64,000 nt of DNA, from positions 10,602,001 through 10,666,000 of the forward strand of contig JAPFFF010000001.1 in NCBI GenBank assembly GCA_039105265.1, in the 5' to 3' direction. The stretch is from Tritrichomonas musculus (lineage: Eukaryota > Parabasalia > Tritrichomonadida > Tritrichomonadidae). A program made the translations under genes and the position numbers. Positions 23,401 through 32,071 of this stretch are shown here, piece after piece (within the stretch, counting starts at the first letter, position 1; each line of letters begins with the position of its first letter). The notes under the pieces were generated by a model that searched no databases, had not been told where the DNA came from, and worked only from the letters and a program-made list of their open reading frames with translations.

Positions 23401-26100
23401 AAATCAAAAAGAGGAAATAAAGTTGATAATTCTTTTATGAAAAAAATTATATTTAAAGCTGAATGTGAATATATTACACCAACAACAACTACTAAGTTTG
23501 AAATTAATGGCGTCTTCTTTTTAACAAGAGAATTCATTAGAATTATCTTCGCTGATGCAGAACATAGACAACCAAAAACAATTTATCTGTCTGAAATTCA
23601 TAGTCTTTTCTTTAGACGTTCGTATCATCGACCAAATTCAATTGAAATTTTCACTACAAATGGTCGATGCTATTATATTCACTTTAAGAATCATAATTCT
23701 TTGGCAATCATTAAAAAAATAGCTTCGTTGCCATTGCCAAACGCTGTGAATGTTCAAACTGTCGACTTTTATCAATATTTCCAAAAAATGAGTCAGACTG
23801 AGAGATGGGTAAATGGGGATATCTCTAATTTTGAATATATAATGCATCTTAATGTAATGAGTGGTAGAACATTTAATGATTTAACACAATATCCACTTTT
23901 CCCATGGATTTTATCTTTGTATGACTCAAATGAGATATCTTTCAAAAATAAAGAATCTTTCCGTGATTTAACAAAGCCTGTTGGCGCACTTGATAATGAT
24001 CGATTAAACGTATTATTAAAAAGATTTGCTAACATGAAAGATAATAATGAACAACCTTATTTATATGATACTGGGTCTAGTTATTTATCTGCTGCTTGCT
24101 CATACTTACTTCGTTTGGAACCTTTTACATCCGAATATGTATCAATTTTGAGTGGAAATTCCTTCAAAAAAGAAGATTTCATTACTTCTATCTCGGAATC
24201 TTATAAATCAGTAACAAAAAAGTTCGACGATTATCGCGAATTAATTCCAGAATTCTTCTTCATGCCTGAAGTTTTCTTAAATTTAAATCATTACGATTTT
24301 AATAACGAGCAAACCGAAAATAACAAAGAAAATGGAGACGTAATCTTGCCTGGTTGGGCAAAATCAGCAGAAGATTTCATTTACAAGCATAGAGAAGCAC
24401 TCGAGTCCGATTATGTGTCGTCTGTCTTGAATGATTGGATAGATTTAATTTGGGGTTACAAGCAACGCGGCGAAAAAGCAATTGAAGCAAATAATGTATT
24501 TAAACCAACAATGTATGATGATATATGGAATGATACTGACAGCTTTAAAAAGAATAGATTCGAAATAGAAAATATTCTACTTTATCGCGGACAAGTACCC
24601 CCTCAATTGTTTAAGACCAAACATCCAGTGAAACAGAAAAAGCCCGTTATCATGTATTTCAGTCAACCTTACTTAATAGCAATTAATACAAATGGATCTT
24701 ACGTAGCTTTCTCTCATGTAGAACCAATATTATCAAGGAATTCGTATAAAATTACTGTGGTAACAGTTGACGGAATGATGAGGACTCATACAATAGATTT
24801 CACAAAATTAAATAAGAAAACTAAACATTCAGTAGGAAGAACTCAATCGGCCGTAACACCGAAAAAAGGTAAACAAAATCAATCTTCAAATGGTTTTTCA
24901 ATGATATCTTCAATAAGTGATTCTTCTCTTGCGAAAAAAATTCAAACTGCCTCAAATAGAAGCTCATTTATGAATGAAAAAGTCAATGTAAAACTGAATT
25001 CAAATTCATCATCGTCAATTATTAATAGTCAAAGCGTAGATTCATTCGAATCTGAATCTGCAGTTTCTCAAATAAAGGATGTCGCAATAACTGTTTCTAC
25101 ACAGCGTATTTTGGGATTCGCAGAACAAAAAATCGATATAATTGAAAGACCAAATTCTGTTGCATCTTTAATGAAAGGAAAAGTTGCTATAATTTCATCA
25201 GTTATAAATAAGGTTATGTTTGTAGATATAAATGCTGGTACTATTGAATTAATGCCTTGCCAATTGAGCGATGCTGTAGCAATTGCAATGTCTAATGATC
25301 TTTTGGCAGTCGCTGGAAATGACGCAGTTCTGAATATATTCAAGTGTGAAAATGTCATTCGTGCTGCTGCCGCAGTATCTTCTATGAAATCTTCATCAAC
25401 TTCCACAGTTACATCTATATCAAATTCTGCTCCTTCATCTTCATCTTCTATTTCATCAACAGCTGCTTTAAATGGCACTCTGCCTTCATCTGCTTATAAT
25501 TATAAGAATAATAGCAATATCGGTATAAATAATGAATTATTTACTAAAGAAGAATTTATTGCAAATGTAACACCTGCAATTTCAATGCCTTCTTATAGAG
25601 ACTCAATCTCTTGCTGTTGTCTTAGTCAGACTTTCTTCGCCTCAGTAATTGGAACTCGTGATGGATCATTAATAATAAATTCATTAAACAAAGGATCAAC
25701 AGTCCGTGTTATTGATCTTGATGGTGCAAAACCTTGTATGGTTACAATGACGCCAAGCTGGGGATTTATCGTGTGTTATGCAACAAAGTTGATGGCAGGA
25801 CGCCTTTCGCATTATCTTTACGTTTTTAACGTTAATGGCATTAAACTTGGAAAAAAGGATATAGGATTTGAAATTAATTGCTGGTCACATTCTACTTCTC
25901 CTAAGGGATTTGATTACATGCTTATTAGCGATGACCGTGGAAAACTCTTCTCTTTTGAGGTATTTAAATTAGATATCGGTGAAGCTTTCTTCAGATGTCA
26001 TTCGCCTGTTGTTTCTTTAGAATACTTAAAAGAATTGCATGCTGTCCTTATCGTTACAAAAGATGGACGGATAATATTTATTCCATACTTTATGTATTAA
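17419..26100 (+). CDS. Giant BEACH-domain protein (neurobeachin/LYST type), PH-BEACH-WD40
   Basis: About 2,890 residues in one uninterrupted frame. A long helical N-terminal half contains a concanavalin-A/LamG-like sandwich (about 877-1030: GFTFVFWINVDYS, TWTFVAVSYNLF). Then come a low-complexity Ser/Asn stretch with poly-Asp (about 1570-1670), a PH-BEACH domain (about 2007-2110: EFIRIIFADAEHRQPKTIYL), the BEACH domain (about 2125-2390: ERWVNGDISNFEYIMHLNVM, SGRTFNDLTQYPLFPW, and LIPEFFFMPEVFLN), and degenerate WD repeats to the end. BEACH proteins govern vesicle and lysosome-related membrane traffic and act as scaffolds. The start is odd: the frame opens after a stop at 17401-17403 and has no in-frame ATG until about residue 109. 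The nearest ATG (17412) is one frame off. See findings. Confidence 0.93.
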   Translation: MNLCEFIWSSFNKSIQVAAIHLLDPESLCISILSLKLNNDTYLENFPDEIQDIFNSIHFINYQQNEIKQISKEILIDHIPYFDVLQQHHFSLQINKQFLLTISQNYNSFMPYYPFVAQCILQFYLSWMLTYNERQTISFFNELLFNLILISETQNNTNLQKIQNYSISAFYHLVSSIRIQTLNNLDFTMLCENLKIYYSIEVTLPQEAYSLLSQTAKAILSLTPSKNTEDMKTSFFEYIISLLNSLDKNIPNDTVLQISNSLMPMLSHLDTKAITYFKCLSNYISNASHIYDVLTTAIYLEISQSDPFLVLNVQHTDPSEIEKEKLPALSAPEVTLRFWDKSVSEKWFNLKENIHLPDRKSDKSLVSPQLKVILDLIIESTHSKKELTMNLLDSFSFLTSKNNDNEKHSFYLHCIFLYICIEVKEFVRNEDIINILIDEPFFDPSVTIFNNQIDNEEKEKEKKEEEIGFEFIDSLRTSIVDIALFHMQSFDKILLKWIQYPHLFIEIVHRIIRNSHLHIDTSNVNTISRALMISSIYYQQLHYTDDTHTNLIETVRRSLFLLITQFMQLQHAPHLLFSNSCFVSFLLAFMFEVPLRGFVLANILTFLTKHQTLPSNDSLQSMILQIIQICSQFFPEEKFIVLVMELLQTLVEALIHQRILTKYFEPLCIPVFSSLNSLDNSELSRNYILVCIQFFALTTLTQSMNSLQISELENSIHIAFNDVIPQQLTNRLIQMIAGEVLPSLSPTFIIRQPKVLGLFLKISLKDNKLLDTINFLDQLCQFSALNCQSCHLSEFDHYLIDLIVEMKDSPAEIINAILTLFQRIASVMSSVSIVQRFISLLSPINGRKIPKNMNLYLRTINNIVSTASRLPVASLPLTENSAKIEIQGLNSTDLSNGFTFVFWINVDYSLAQYRPMIFSICDTKGRTLRWSLSGTNLFCTQRSNGLESNGKVNANLPISTWTFVAVSYNLFPEEKIIEMRTIFGSEEAKPLEFCEMNFQPGPLTCYIGGVAPKSVHSDLITRLGAFGLFKLLTPEQISSIKEMGPRLSGVLSETPFFFYHLDEVNDQLELKTKSAMSNIEAKMSFASIRFNTTFSDILINFCKVEILLPLFSELDMPMEDGEKYPNLVKTVIELLGNTLAISNRAQEMFKRASGFAIISHLLLSSSPKNIDYSLYLQFFTLMTSFTSENLQHEVLKYILLNMNIWIKTDADNHIRIVRHWARVIFPSLKYLISDLITFQDILFMLRAFYYYKAVNEEEDNIQIKRCDGLNVLECRQLMCNIATSLASESMTVEDFDCLASHCITCAETQQIPDLLRLLKSLIICHPSPLLRITSQIDVIYFLYSLFNRHSDEINCLIIDNVIAFHKYGILKQDSLQLHIIRLQNQLSPSILNEDLMKNLVNMMTSTYPEMLPICSLAAISLDEPIVLWFIEQLQLNPHSEYYQHFTWPMWPVILMFHSSQTVQIEMLKFFIKLPAVQWQNAFIMIIYVGFILEEDPSFLLKMFLQIILDQGIEKTITNYQIFFKLCSFYLFSPTKRQTTIMFNSIYQNSVFNDRTKNHLASSIPQRALSSLVKHPNNSNSGSSTSNSSRSVIIDKSCSIGTINYNNNSNGNCQKIMIKSKSMNLDHDHEKTGQLSSSSNHKLILNSVDVKEIGIDDDDDDKKNAILESKLICKSYSSSIDFQNYLNDTCNIDHIFERISSLTVPSSPYHFSLRFNKQMKWIDIEMAKKFADLFQDFGINSFLESYLIILSFICPEDPSFVQSHLSSINLSNEEVHLYEGALDLIIHHFHVIGHTIKIPNVNLNAKQKKEIEENAFHCIESHKFSQQHEINRLCLNLSFLLKELVKSSTKRLNIKNYPTLVYCQDQLTAISHLINKQLIDNKRKWMRLWRCLAIDHAPWDCNTHGEAHFKRDNTFCLHFCPFKIKRNWKFDDHKDAFITKGQQMSSESAAELLIKEDLEHRKSRYGIKAPLPLLEINDNDIDNVYSDEYIAYLDHKSKRGNKVDNSFMKKIIFKAECEYITPTTTTKFEINGVFFLTREFIRIIFADAEHRQPKTIYLSEIHSLFFRRSYHRPNSIEIFTTNGRCYYIHFKNHNSLAIIKKIASLPLPNAVNVQTVDFYQYFQKMSQTERWVNGDISNFEYIMHLNVMSGRTFNDLTQYPLFPWILSLYDSNEISFKNKESFRDLTKPVGALDNDRLNVLLKRFANMKDNNEQPYLYDTGSSYLSAACSYLLRLEPFTSEYVSILSGNSFKKEDFITSISESYKSVTKKFDDYRELIPEFFFMPEVFLNLNHYDFNNEQTENNKENGDVILPGWAKSAEDFIYKHREALESDYVSSVLNDWIDLIWGYKQRGEKAIEANNVFKPTMYDDIWNDTDSFKKNRFEIENILLYRGQVPPQLFKTKHPVKQKKPVIMYFSQPYLIAINTNGSYVAFSHVEPILSRNSYKITVVTVDGMMRTHTIDFTKLNKKTKHSVGRTQSAVTPKKGKQNQSSNGFSMISSISDSSLAKKIQTASNRSSFMNEKVNVKLNSNSSSSIINSQSVDSFESESAVSQIKDVAITVSTQRILGFAEQKIDIIERPNSVASLMKGKVAIISSVINKVMFVDINAGTIELMPCQLSDAVAIAMSNDLLAVAGNDAVLNIFKCENVIRAAAAVSSMKSSSTSTVTSISNSAPSSSSSISSTAALNGTLPSSAYNYKNNSNIGINNELFTKEEFIANVTPAISMPSYRDSISCCCLSQTFFASVIGTRDGSLIINSLNKGSTVRVIDLDGAKPCMVTMTPSWGFIVCYATKLMAGRLSHYLYVFNVNGIKLGKKDIGFEINCWSHSTSPKGFDYMLISDDRGKLFSFEVFKLDIGEAFFRCHSPVVSLEYLKELHAVLIVTKDGRIIFIPYFMY

Positions 26101-26226
26101 ATTATTGTATTATATTCTTTATGTAATGTATGAATAATAAATATAAAATTTATTTTCCTTTCTTTTTGTTGAAAATTTTGATGTTTAAAATTTTTAATTG
26201 CCGTTTATTAATTGTTTAAAATTTTA

Positions 26227-27741
26227 ATGTCTTTCAGTCAGCAGTATTCTAGCGAAATTGAATCACTTAAAGCTCAACTTGCACAAAAAGACAAGCAAAT
26301 ATTTGAACTTGAATCAAGGCTAAAACAAAATAATTCACTTTCAAATTCAGGATCTTCAAATCGTGCCCAAGCCGTCCTTCGAAGAGAAATTGAATCATTA
26401 CAAGAAAGTATTCCATCTACAGATGTATTTGCTAATAGCCAAATCAGCTCAATATTAAATGAACCCAGTCTTGAAACTCAGATCTCTTATTTAGTCTCTT
26501 TTCTAAAAAGTCGTTTATCTGCTATCCCACGACTTTGTGCTCAATTACGTGGTCATGTTGACTTTTTGACACGCCTTGCCGCATCACCAAAACTCCAATC
26601 TCTCTTTTTGATTTCTGATCATAATGGATCTATATTTTTGCAAGAAACAGCTAGGCAACTTCTCCTCGAGCAAGCATCTCGCACATCTCAATTTATTTCA
26701 GATTATCCACAACTTTTTAATGATGCTTCATATGAAAGGACATCAACAATCAATACAAGCATATCATTTGGAAATCAATTTCAACATATAAATCCGAATG
26801 AAAGGCTTCAAAGCATCAAAAAGCTTCTTTCTGACCAAATACACGATCCTCAAGAATTGTCTTCTCTTCTTTTGCAAGAGGTATTGATTTCATCATCACT
26901 ACAACGTGTATCATCTGACGCAAACAAAAAATTAAAACAAATTACACAATGCTTGAGCAGCTGCTTTGAACCACAAAATAAGAGTAAGAAACATGGTTAT
27001 AAAGACCCTCAAAATGCCGACTTTTTGATTGAGGAAGAAGAAGAGGAAGCAAATGAGGATATTATAAGTAATCGTAACCCTGATAATGATGACTTTAATT
27101 TCGAAAAGACTCTCCAATATGCTCAAAAGCTAGCAAACTTGTCATCTAAAAATGCAAATCTATTTAATAGAGATCCTGACAATCTGAATTCTGGAAATAA
27201 TAATTATTATAATAATACCAACGGGAATAATAATAATAATTTTGATAACAGCGGAAAATATAATAGCCAAACGAGAGGCAATAGAAATAATAATGAAAAT
27301 GTTAACTATGAAAATCAAACCAGAGGTAATAAAAATAGCAATAATAGCAATTATGAAAATATTATCAGAGATAGAGATAACTATATAAATGATTCATCAG
27401 CAAAAGAATGGACTCGTTGGGCAAAGCGCTTGTACCATGGCCTAACACAGCTACCTGCAGAATCGCAAGATGATCGCAGCCTTCGAATGATAATTGAAGA
27501 AGCTGCTTTAACGCAAATCGGAACACAAGTTCTTCAGAGCAAGCTTAAATCTCTTAGGCTTCAGAAATCAGTAATGAAACCTCCAACAGTGAACACATCA
27601 CAAAAAGAATTAGGTTTTTCAACACCATTGCTTTGTGTGCTATCATGCCTTAGAATGTCTAGAAGAGCTTATTCATCAAATTCTTATACCACTAAGAGAA
27701 AAGTTTCCTTATGGTCTTCCAAAACTGTGTTAAATGAATAA
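26227..27741 (+). CDS. Coiled-coil protein with Asn-rich middle
   Basis: 504 residues from the ATG at 26227 (MSFSQQYSSEIESLKAQ). An N-terminal coiled coil lies at about 5-40; helical segments follow; an acidic patch (EEEEEEANED) and a long Asn-rich, low-complexity stretch are at about 315-390; and a second helical block has SAKEWTRWAKRLYHGLTQLP near 396 and MIIEEAALTQIGTQVLQSKL near 425. I have seen the W-x-x-WA-x-x-L-Y pattern in other trichomonad coiled-coil proteins but know no function for it. The last 45 residues are less helix-like. It lies 126 bases after the BEACH gene on the same strand. Confidence 0.75.
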   Translation: MSFSQQYSSEIESLKAQLAQKDKQIFELESRLKQNNSLSNSGSSNRAQAVLRREIESLQESIPSTDVFANSQISSILNEPSLETQISYLVSFLKSRLSAIPRLCAQLRGHVDFLTRLAASPKLQSLFLISDHNGSIFLQETARQLLLEQASRTSQFISDYPQLFNDASYERTSTINTSISFGNQFQHINPNERLQSIKKLLSDQIHDPQELSSLLLQEVLISSSLQRVSSDANKKLKQITQCLSSCFEPQNKSKKHGYKDPQNADFLIEEEEEEANEDIISNRNPDNDDFNFEKTLQYAQKLANLSSKNANLFNRDPDNLNSGNNNYYNNTNGNNNNNFDNSGKYNSQTRGNRNNNENVNYENQTRGNKNSNNSNYENIIRDRDNYINDSSAKEWTRWAKRLYHGLTQLPAESQDDRSLRMIIEEAALTQIGTQVLQSKLKSLRLQKSVMKPPTVNTSQKELGFSTPLLCVLSCLRMSRRAYSSNSYTTKRKVSLWSSKTVLNE

Positions 27742-27803
27742 AATACTGAAATTTCATTTTTTGTATAGTTTACAAATCTCTATTTTTTTTTTTATTTAAA
27801 TTC

Positions 27804-28811
27804 ATGGAACAACAAACTGAATCAACTAATGTACGCGAATCAGCTGAATTCATTTCTCAAAATTCAAAATTAGTTCATTTAGGGAGTGATGAATCATTTG
27901 AAAAAGCATCAAAAATTGTTCAACCACTTTTAGATTCCTGGAAACCAGAAACTTGGTCATCTAATGGACTTCATCCAGCGCATCTTAATGATCATAAAGC
28001 GAAGGCATCTTGGATATTTGTTATTGATACGCTCAATTATGCTTTTTGGAAACCGCCTGGAAAGCCTTTATTTACCATTAAATATAATGGAAAAAATTAT
28101 ACTGGATATTGGTCTCTCTGCGCTGCAATCAGACGCGCTTTAGATGATGGTATTAGTGTACTTGATCCACATTTCTGGGCAAAAGCAACAATATCTGACG
28201 TCGAAAAGATTTTCAAATCCGAAACTGAAACACCAATAGCATTGATCGATAAGCGACTTGAAACAATGAAAGAAGCATCAAACTTTCTAATTTCAAATTA
28301 TAATGCTTCAGCTTACGATATGATTGCTTCTGTTCATAATTCAGCTGTTAAATTAGTAAATCTCATTTCAAATAATCTTTCTAGCTACAATGACCGATGC
28401 GAATTTCATGGTCGAAAAGTTTCATTTCTCAAAAGAGCCCAAATTTTTGCTGCTGATATTCATTATGGATTTTTCACAGATGATGATCCTATCTGCCATT
28501 TCACTGATATTGATCAATTAACAATGTTTGCTGATTATAGAGTCCCACAAGTTCTTCAATATCTCAATATTATTCAATTTAGCGATGAATTGGTAGATAT
28601 CCTTCGAAATAATCCACATCTTAAATCAGGTTCTGAAACAGAATGTGAAATTCGCGGATGCTCTATAGCAGCAGTTGAGAAACTAAAAAGATATTTGTCG
28701 CCAGGTTCAAATTCAGTTTTAATTGACTTCTGTCTTTGGGACTATGCAAAAGAGAACGAAAATAAGATGGATCATATCCTTATTCACAAAACTGTTGGCA
28801 TATTTTATTAA
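27804..28811 (+). CDS. QNG1: Queuosine 5'-phosphate N-glycosylase/hydrolase (DUF2419 family)
   Basis: 335 residues matching the C9orf64/DUF2419 family along the whole length: IFVIDTLNYAFWKPPGKPLF near 72, NYTGYWSLCAAIRRALDDGI near 99, VSFLKRAQIFAADIHYGFF near 206, LTMFADYRVPQVLQYLNI near 238, ECEIRGCSIAAVEKLKRYL near 280, and DFCLWDYAKENE near 307. The enzyme cleaves queuosine 5'-monophosphate to free queuine, which the tRNA-guanine transglycosylase then inserts at wobble position 34 of GUN-anticodon tRNAs. This is a salvage route, because eukaryotes cannot make queuine and a parasite or commensal must take it from host or bacteria. The length is normal for the family. It sits 62 bases after the coiled-coil gene, same strand. 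Confidence 0.92.
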   Translation: MEQQTESTNVRESAEFISQNSKLVHLGSDESFEKASKIVQPLLDSWKPETWSSNGLHPAHLNDHKAKASWIFVIDTLNYAFWKPPGKPLFTIKYNGKNYTGYWSLCAAIRRALDDGISVLDPHFWAKATISDVEKIFKSETETPIALIDKRLETMKEASNFLISNYNASAYDMIASVHNSAVKLVNLISNNLSSYNDRCEFHGRKVSFLKRAQIFAADIHYGFFTDDDPICHFTDIDQLTMFADYRVPQVLQYLNIIQFSDELVDILRNNPHLKSGSETECEIRGCSIAAVEKLKRYLSPGSNSVLIDFCLWDYAKENENKMDHILIHKTVGIFY

Positions 28812-29185
28812 ATCATATATGTTAAATCATATTCAAAGATTTCTTATCTTTTATATTTCAAAAACTAGTCAAGCTCAATTTATAAATAAAAACTGTCAAG
28901 AAAGATGATTTAAAAAGCAGATTTTTAAAAAAATATTGAATCAAATGCATGAAAAAATTCATGTAGTACCAAAAATCAATGCATATAAATATGTTTTTCA
29001 ATAATATGAATGGAATTTTGAGTTACAACTATTCGAATTATCAATAGATTGCCAGAATTTATATTAATCAACAAAATAATATAATAGCACGCTCTTTGAT
29101 ATATTAGTTGTCATTAAAAAAAAAGAAAAGCATGATTAGTGTTTAATCATGAACAGACAGTACAAAATTAAAAAAGTCGATCTTT
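28812..29185. other. Intergenic between convergent genes
   Basis: 374 AT-rich bases between the QNG1 gene and the convergent coiled-coil gene. Nothing structured was found beyond short AT inverted strings. Confidence 0.65.
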
Positions 29186-30511
29186 CTAGAAGATATGCCT
29201 TTTCTTCATTTCATACTTTAATTTTGATACTTTTCGATGAAGTTGATCAACTTCTTCTTCCATTTTTTCCCTTTCTGCTCTAACATGGCTCATATTTGCT
29301 GCTTTAGGAGGAACTCGGTTTAACTTCCATTCAATTTCACCTTTGATTTTTTGATATTCGCTTAACTTAGTCCTAATTTCATCATCGCTCATAGTTTCAA
29401 CATCAAACTCCAAAGGTGGTGGAGGTTGGTCATCCCCAAATCTCAAATTATCTCGCATAGCAGGATGATTTGAGAAATTGGTTTGATATTGATTGTTATT
29501 AATATTTGGACTTCCAGTTGAACTTGGTATTGGGGACTGAAATTGGGGTTGTGATTGATACGATTTATAGTTATTAGTTGGGGGTGAATTCAAATCATTA
29601 ATTGGATTATTATTGTAGTTATATATATAATCATTTTTTGGCACCGGAAGGGGATCTTGATAAGAAGACGGCTCCGATCTGATACTCATTTTATCATCAT
29701 AATCGCCCAAAGGAAGACGATTTGGGAATGAATTTTGATCTTGCTGTCCTCTTTTATACCTTTCAAGTTCAATTTTAAGAGACAATATTTGACTGTTTGC
29801 TTGCTCAAGTTGACTTGATTGTGAACTCATTATGTCCATATGATCTTTCAATGTTGCTGATGCAGCTTGAAATTCAGATGTCATCTTTTGAATAGAATCT
29901 TCTTTGATATTTATAATTTGCTCTAATTGAGTAATCCTTGTTTGAGCTTTATCGAGCTGTATTTGGAGTTGTGTATTTATATCTTTTTGTTTCTGAAGTG
30001 TAAACTGAAAATCTTCAGGATATTCGTTTTCTTTCTGTTTAAGCTGTGCTCGGAGTCGTTGTATTTCTTTTCCAAGCTCGTGTATTTCATTTTGGAGTTC
30101 TCGATTTACTTGCCGTAGTTCTGTGGCCTCATCAAAATCAGAAATATTGTTCTGGCTTCTATTATGTGGTTTTATTTCTTCTTCAGTAAATTCATCAGCA
30201 GGAATTGAAATTTGGCTTTCAGGTGAAGAAAAGCGTGTTTGATAACTTGAACTGTCTAAGTTTTGCATATCATATTGTTTATTTTTATACGCATTTTTGT
30301 TAATATCATTAAACGACTTTCTACTCTTAGCCTTTTTTTGCGAGAAATGTTCTGAATCATTATAGCAATCAAAGTTATAATTGTTTGACGGATATTGAAT
30401 ATTTTCTTGATTTTGGTAATCTAGAACCAATTGAGCTTGATTTTCTTGATCAGATTTTCTTTTATTTCGATTTTTTAATGCTAAAATGTAGCCAGGAATA
30501 TTCCCAGACAT
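29186..30511 (-). CDS. Coiled-coil protein with a possible enkurin-like C-terminal helix pair
   Basis: 441 residues. A basic, disordered N-terminus (GYILALKNRNKRKSDQENQ) is followed by a long coiled coil at about 130-255 (RQVNRELQNEIHELGKEIQR and later LEQANSQILSLKIELERYK). Next is a Pro/Asn/Ser-rich linker (about 265-355). A conserved-looking C-terminal helical hairpin follows (about 370-441: MSDDEIRTKLSEYQKIKGEI, RVPPKAANMSHVRAEREKME). That hairpin resembles the enkurin domain in layout (two helices with a PP turn), but I cannot confirm it. If correct, a flagellar or cytoskeletal role would fit. AAACGTTAT lies 34 bases before the ATG. Confidence 0.75.
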   Translation of the reverse strand: MSGNIPGYILALKNRNKRKSDQENQAQLVLDYQNQENIQYPSNNYNFDCYNDSEHFSQKKAKSRKSFNDINKNAYKNKQYDMQNLDSSSYQTRFSSPESQISIPADEFTEEEIKPHNRSQNNISDFDEATELRQVNRELQNEIHELGKEIQRLRAQLKQKENEYPEDFQFTLQKQKDINTQLQIQLDKAQTRITQLEQIINIKEDSIQKMTSEFQAASATLKDHMDIMSSQSSQLEQANSQILSLKIELERYKRGQQDQNSFPNRLPLGDYDDKMSIRSEPSSYQDPLPVPKNDYIYNYNNNPINDLNSPPTNNYKSYQSQPQFQSPIPSSTGSPNINNNQYQTNFSNHPAMRDNLRFGDDQPPPPLEFDVETMSDDEIRTKLSEYQKIKGEIEWKLNRVPPKAANMSHVRAEREKMEEEVDQLHRKVSKLKYEMKKRHIF

Positions 30512-30545
30512 TTTATTCTTATTAATTTGAAATTCATAAACGTAA

Positions 30546-30554
30546 ATAACGTTT
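30546..30554 (-). promoter_or_regulatory. AAACGTTAT motif upstream of the coiled-coil gene
   Basis: Same core as at 10875-10884 and 33443-33452 but at 34 rather than 20 bases before the ATG, in the sense orientation of the gene. Confidence 0.4.
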
Positions 30555-30763
30555 CAAATTCATTATTGATGAAAACTTCAAAAACTTTCAGACTAGAAAA
30601 AAACTTCAAAATGCTTATTTTAAAGTTTATAATAAAAAGCCGATGTATGAGTAAAAACAATTTTATGTATAATAATTAATTACTAACATATGTGCTTACA
30701 AAGAACAGTATGTCATTTTTCTATCAAAAAAGAAAATGATTCAAACAAGCATGATCTATCAAT

Positions 30764-32071
30764 TTATTCTACAAGTGGGAGCAATTTTTGCAAGCAAGGT
30801 AAGCTTTCAGAATCCTTTGATGGAAATTTTTGTTGAAGCCAAGGGTGGTCTAAAGCATCTAATGCTGTCATTCGAGAGCGAGGACTCCATGTTAAGCATT
30901 TTTCCAAAAAATCAACAAGCTGTGGAGCGGCATCAGGACCTAATAAAATTGGAATTGATACTTCTTTCTTTTTTGGCTTTAATGAACAAGCAGCTTTTAA
31001 TGTTCCATTTTCCTGGAAAAATGCCCCCTTTTTCCTGCAATGTTTTACCATATGACGAGGAATCGGTCCAAGTAAATCGACCATTAAGTTTAGCATATCT
31101 AATTCATTTTTTCCTGGAAAAACTGGTTTGCCTGTTAATAATTCAATGATAATGAGCCCTGCACTCCAAACATCAATTTTGGGTCCATATTTTAAGCCAA
31201 GTATAACTTCTGGGGCCCTGTAATAGCGACTTTGAATATAAGTACGATAAGGTTTATCTTCAAAACATGAGCTTCCAAAATCAATAATTTTAATCTTTTT
31301 GGAATCTTCAAGCGTTGAGCAAATATTTTCTAATTTCAAATCGCAATGGATAATTCCTAAATTTGCGCAATCACGAAGGGCTTGAAATATTTGAATTGCA
31401 TATTCTTTAACTGCTGACTGTCTTAAAGGCTTAAAATTACTTCTAATTTGCGTTAAATATAAGCTTTCTCCAAGTAACTCAAATGTAATGCATGCATGCG
31501 ATCTGAAATAAAAATAATCGATTCCTTTGATAGTGTTAGAGCATTTATGCTTATTTAAGCAGGCAAGAACGCTTGCCTCAGTTTTACTTTGCTCTTTTAC
31601 ATCTTCGGTATTAATTAAAATTTTAATTGCAATTTGTTTTTTGGTTTTGTGATCAATTGCTTCAACCACTTTTCCAAATGCACCTGAGCCTAGAACTTTA
31701 ACAATTTCATATCTGTAAGCTAGATGGTCTTTAGGATTAAATCTGTAATGATAATTGGCGTCATGTAGTGCTTGGTTCTTTACGTTAGGATATCCAAGAA
31801 AATATATTTCTTTAAATCGTTGAATTTCGTTTACTTCGTATGGCATAAGAAGCGATGAATAACTTGAAAGTGCTTCTTTTGATGAAATTGGTCCGTTATG
31901 AACGATCGGGGAAAAAGAAAAAGATTTACTTTTCCGACATGAACACAACCTCGGGACTTTTGGCATTATTACTTTTAATGGTTGATCAGATTGATGAGAA
32001 TCCGATGAATTTTCCTGAATTGCTTCGTCAATCATTACAGATTCGTTTTGATGATGAAAAATAAAAACCAT
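30764..32071 (-). CDS. DYRK-family dual-specificity protein kinase
   Basis: 435 residues. A DYRK-homology box precedes the kinase domain (about 76-95: LMPYEVNEIQRFKEIYFLGY). The kinase domain covers about 119-425: glycine loop LGSGAFGKV, the ATP-binding lysine K150 (IAIKIL), HCDLKLEN at 242-249 (Asp244 is the catalytic base; most DYRKs have KPEN), DFGSSCF at 264-270, activation-loop YIQSRYYRAPEVILG with the autophosphorylated Tyr278, then DVWSAGLIIIELLTGKPVFP. DYRKs autophosphorylate the loop tyrosine during folding and then phosphorylate Ser/Thr. The homology box before the kinase domain is as in DYRK2/Pom1-type members. There is no C-terminal extension. An AAACGTTAA motif lies about 50 bases upstream. 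Confidence 0.94.
   Translation of the reverse strand: MVFIFHHQNESVMIDEAIQENSSDSHQSDQPLKVIMPKVPRLCSCRKSKSFSFSPIVHNGPISSKEALSSYSSLLMPYEVNEIQRFKEIYFLGYPNVKNQALHDANYHYRFNPKDHLAYRYEIVKVLGSGAFGKVVEAIDHKTKKQIAIKILINTEDVKEQSKTEASVLACLNKHKCSNTIKGIDYFYFRSHACITFELLGESLYLTQIRSNFKPLRQSAVKEYAIQIFQALRDCANLGIIHCDLKLENICSTLEDSKKIKIIDFGSSCFEDKPYRTYIQSRYYRAPEVILGLKYGPKIDVWSAGLIIIELLTGKPVFPGKNELDMLNLMVDLLGPIPRHMVKHCRKKGAFFQENGTLKAACSLKPKKKEVSIPILLGPDAAPQLVDFLEKCLTWSPRSRMTALDALDHPWLQQKFPSKDSESLPCLQKLLPLVE

Noticed and set aside
25068-25478. 136-codon antisense frame with acidic stretch
   Set aside because: Shadow of the Ser-rich C-terminal region of the BEACH gene on the other strand.
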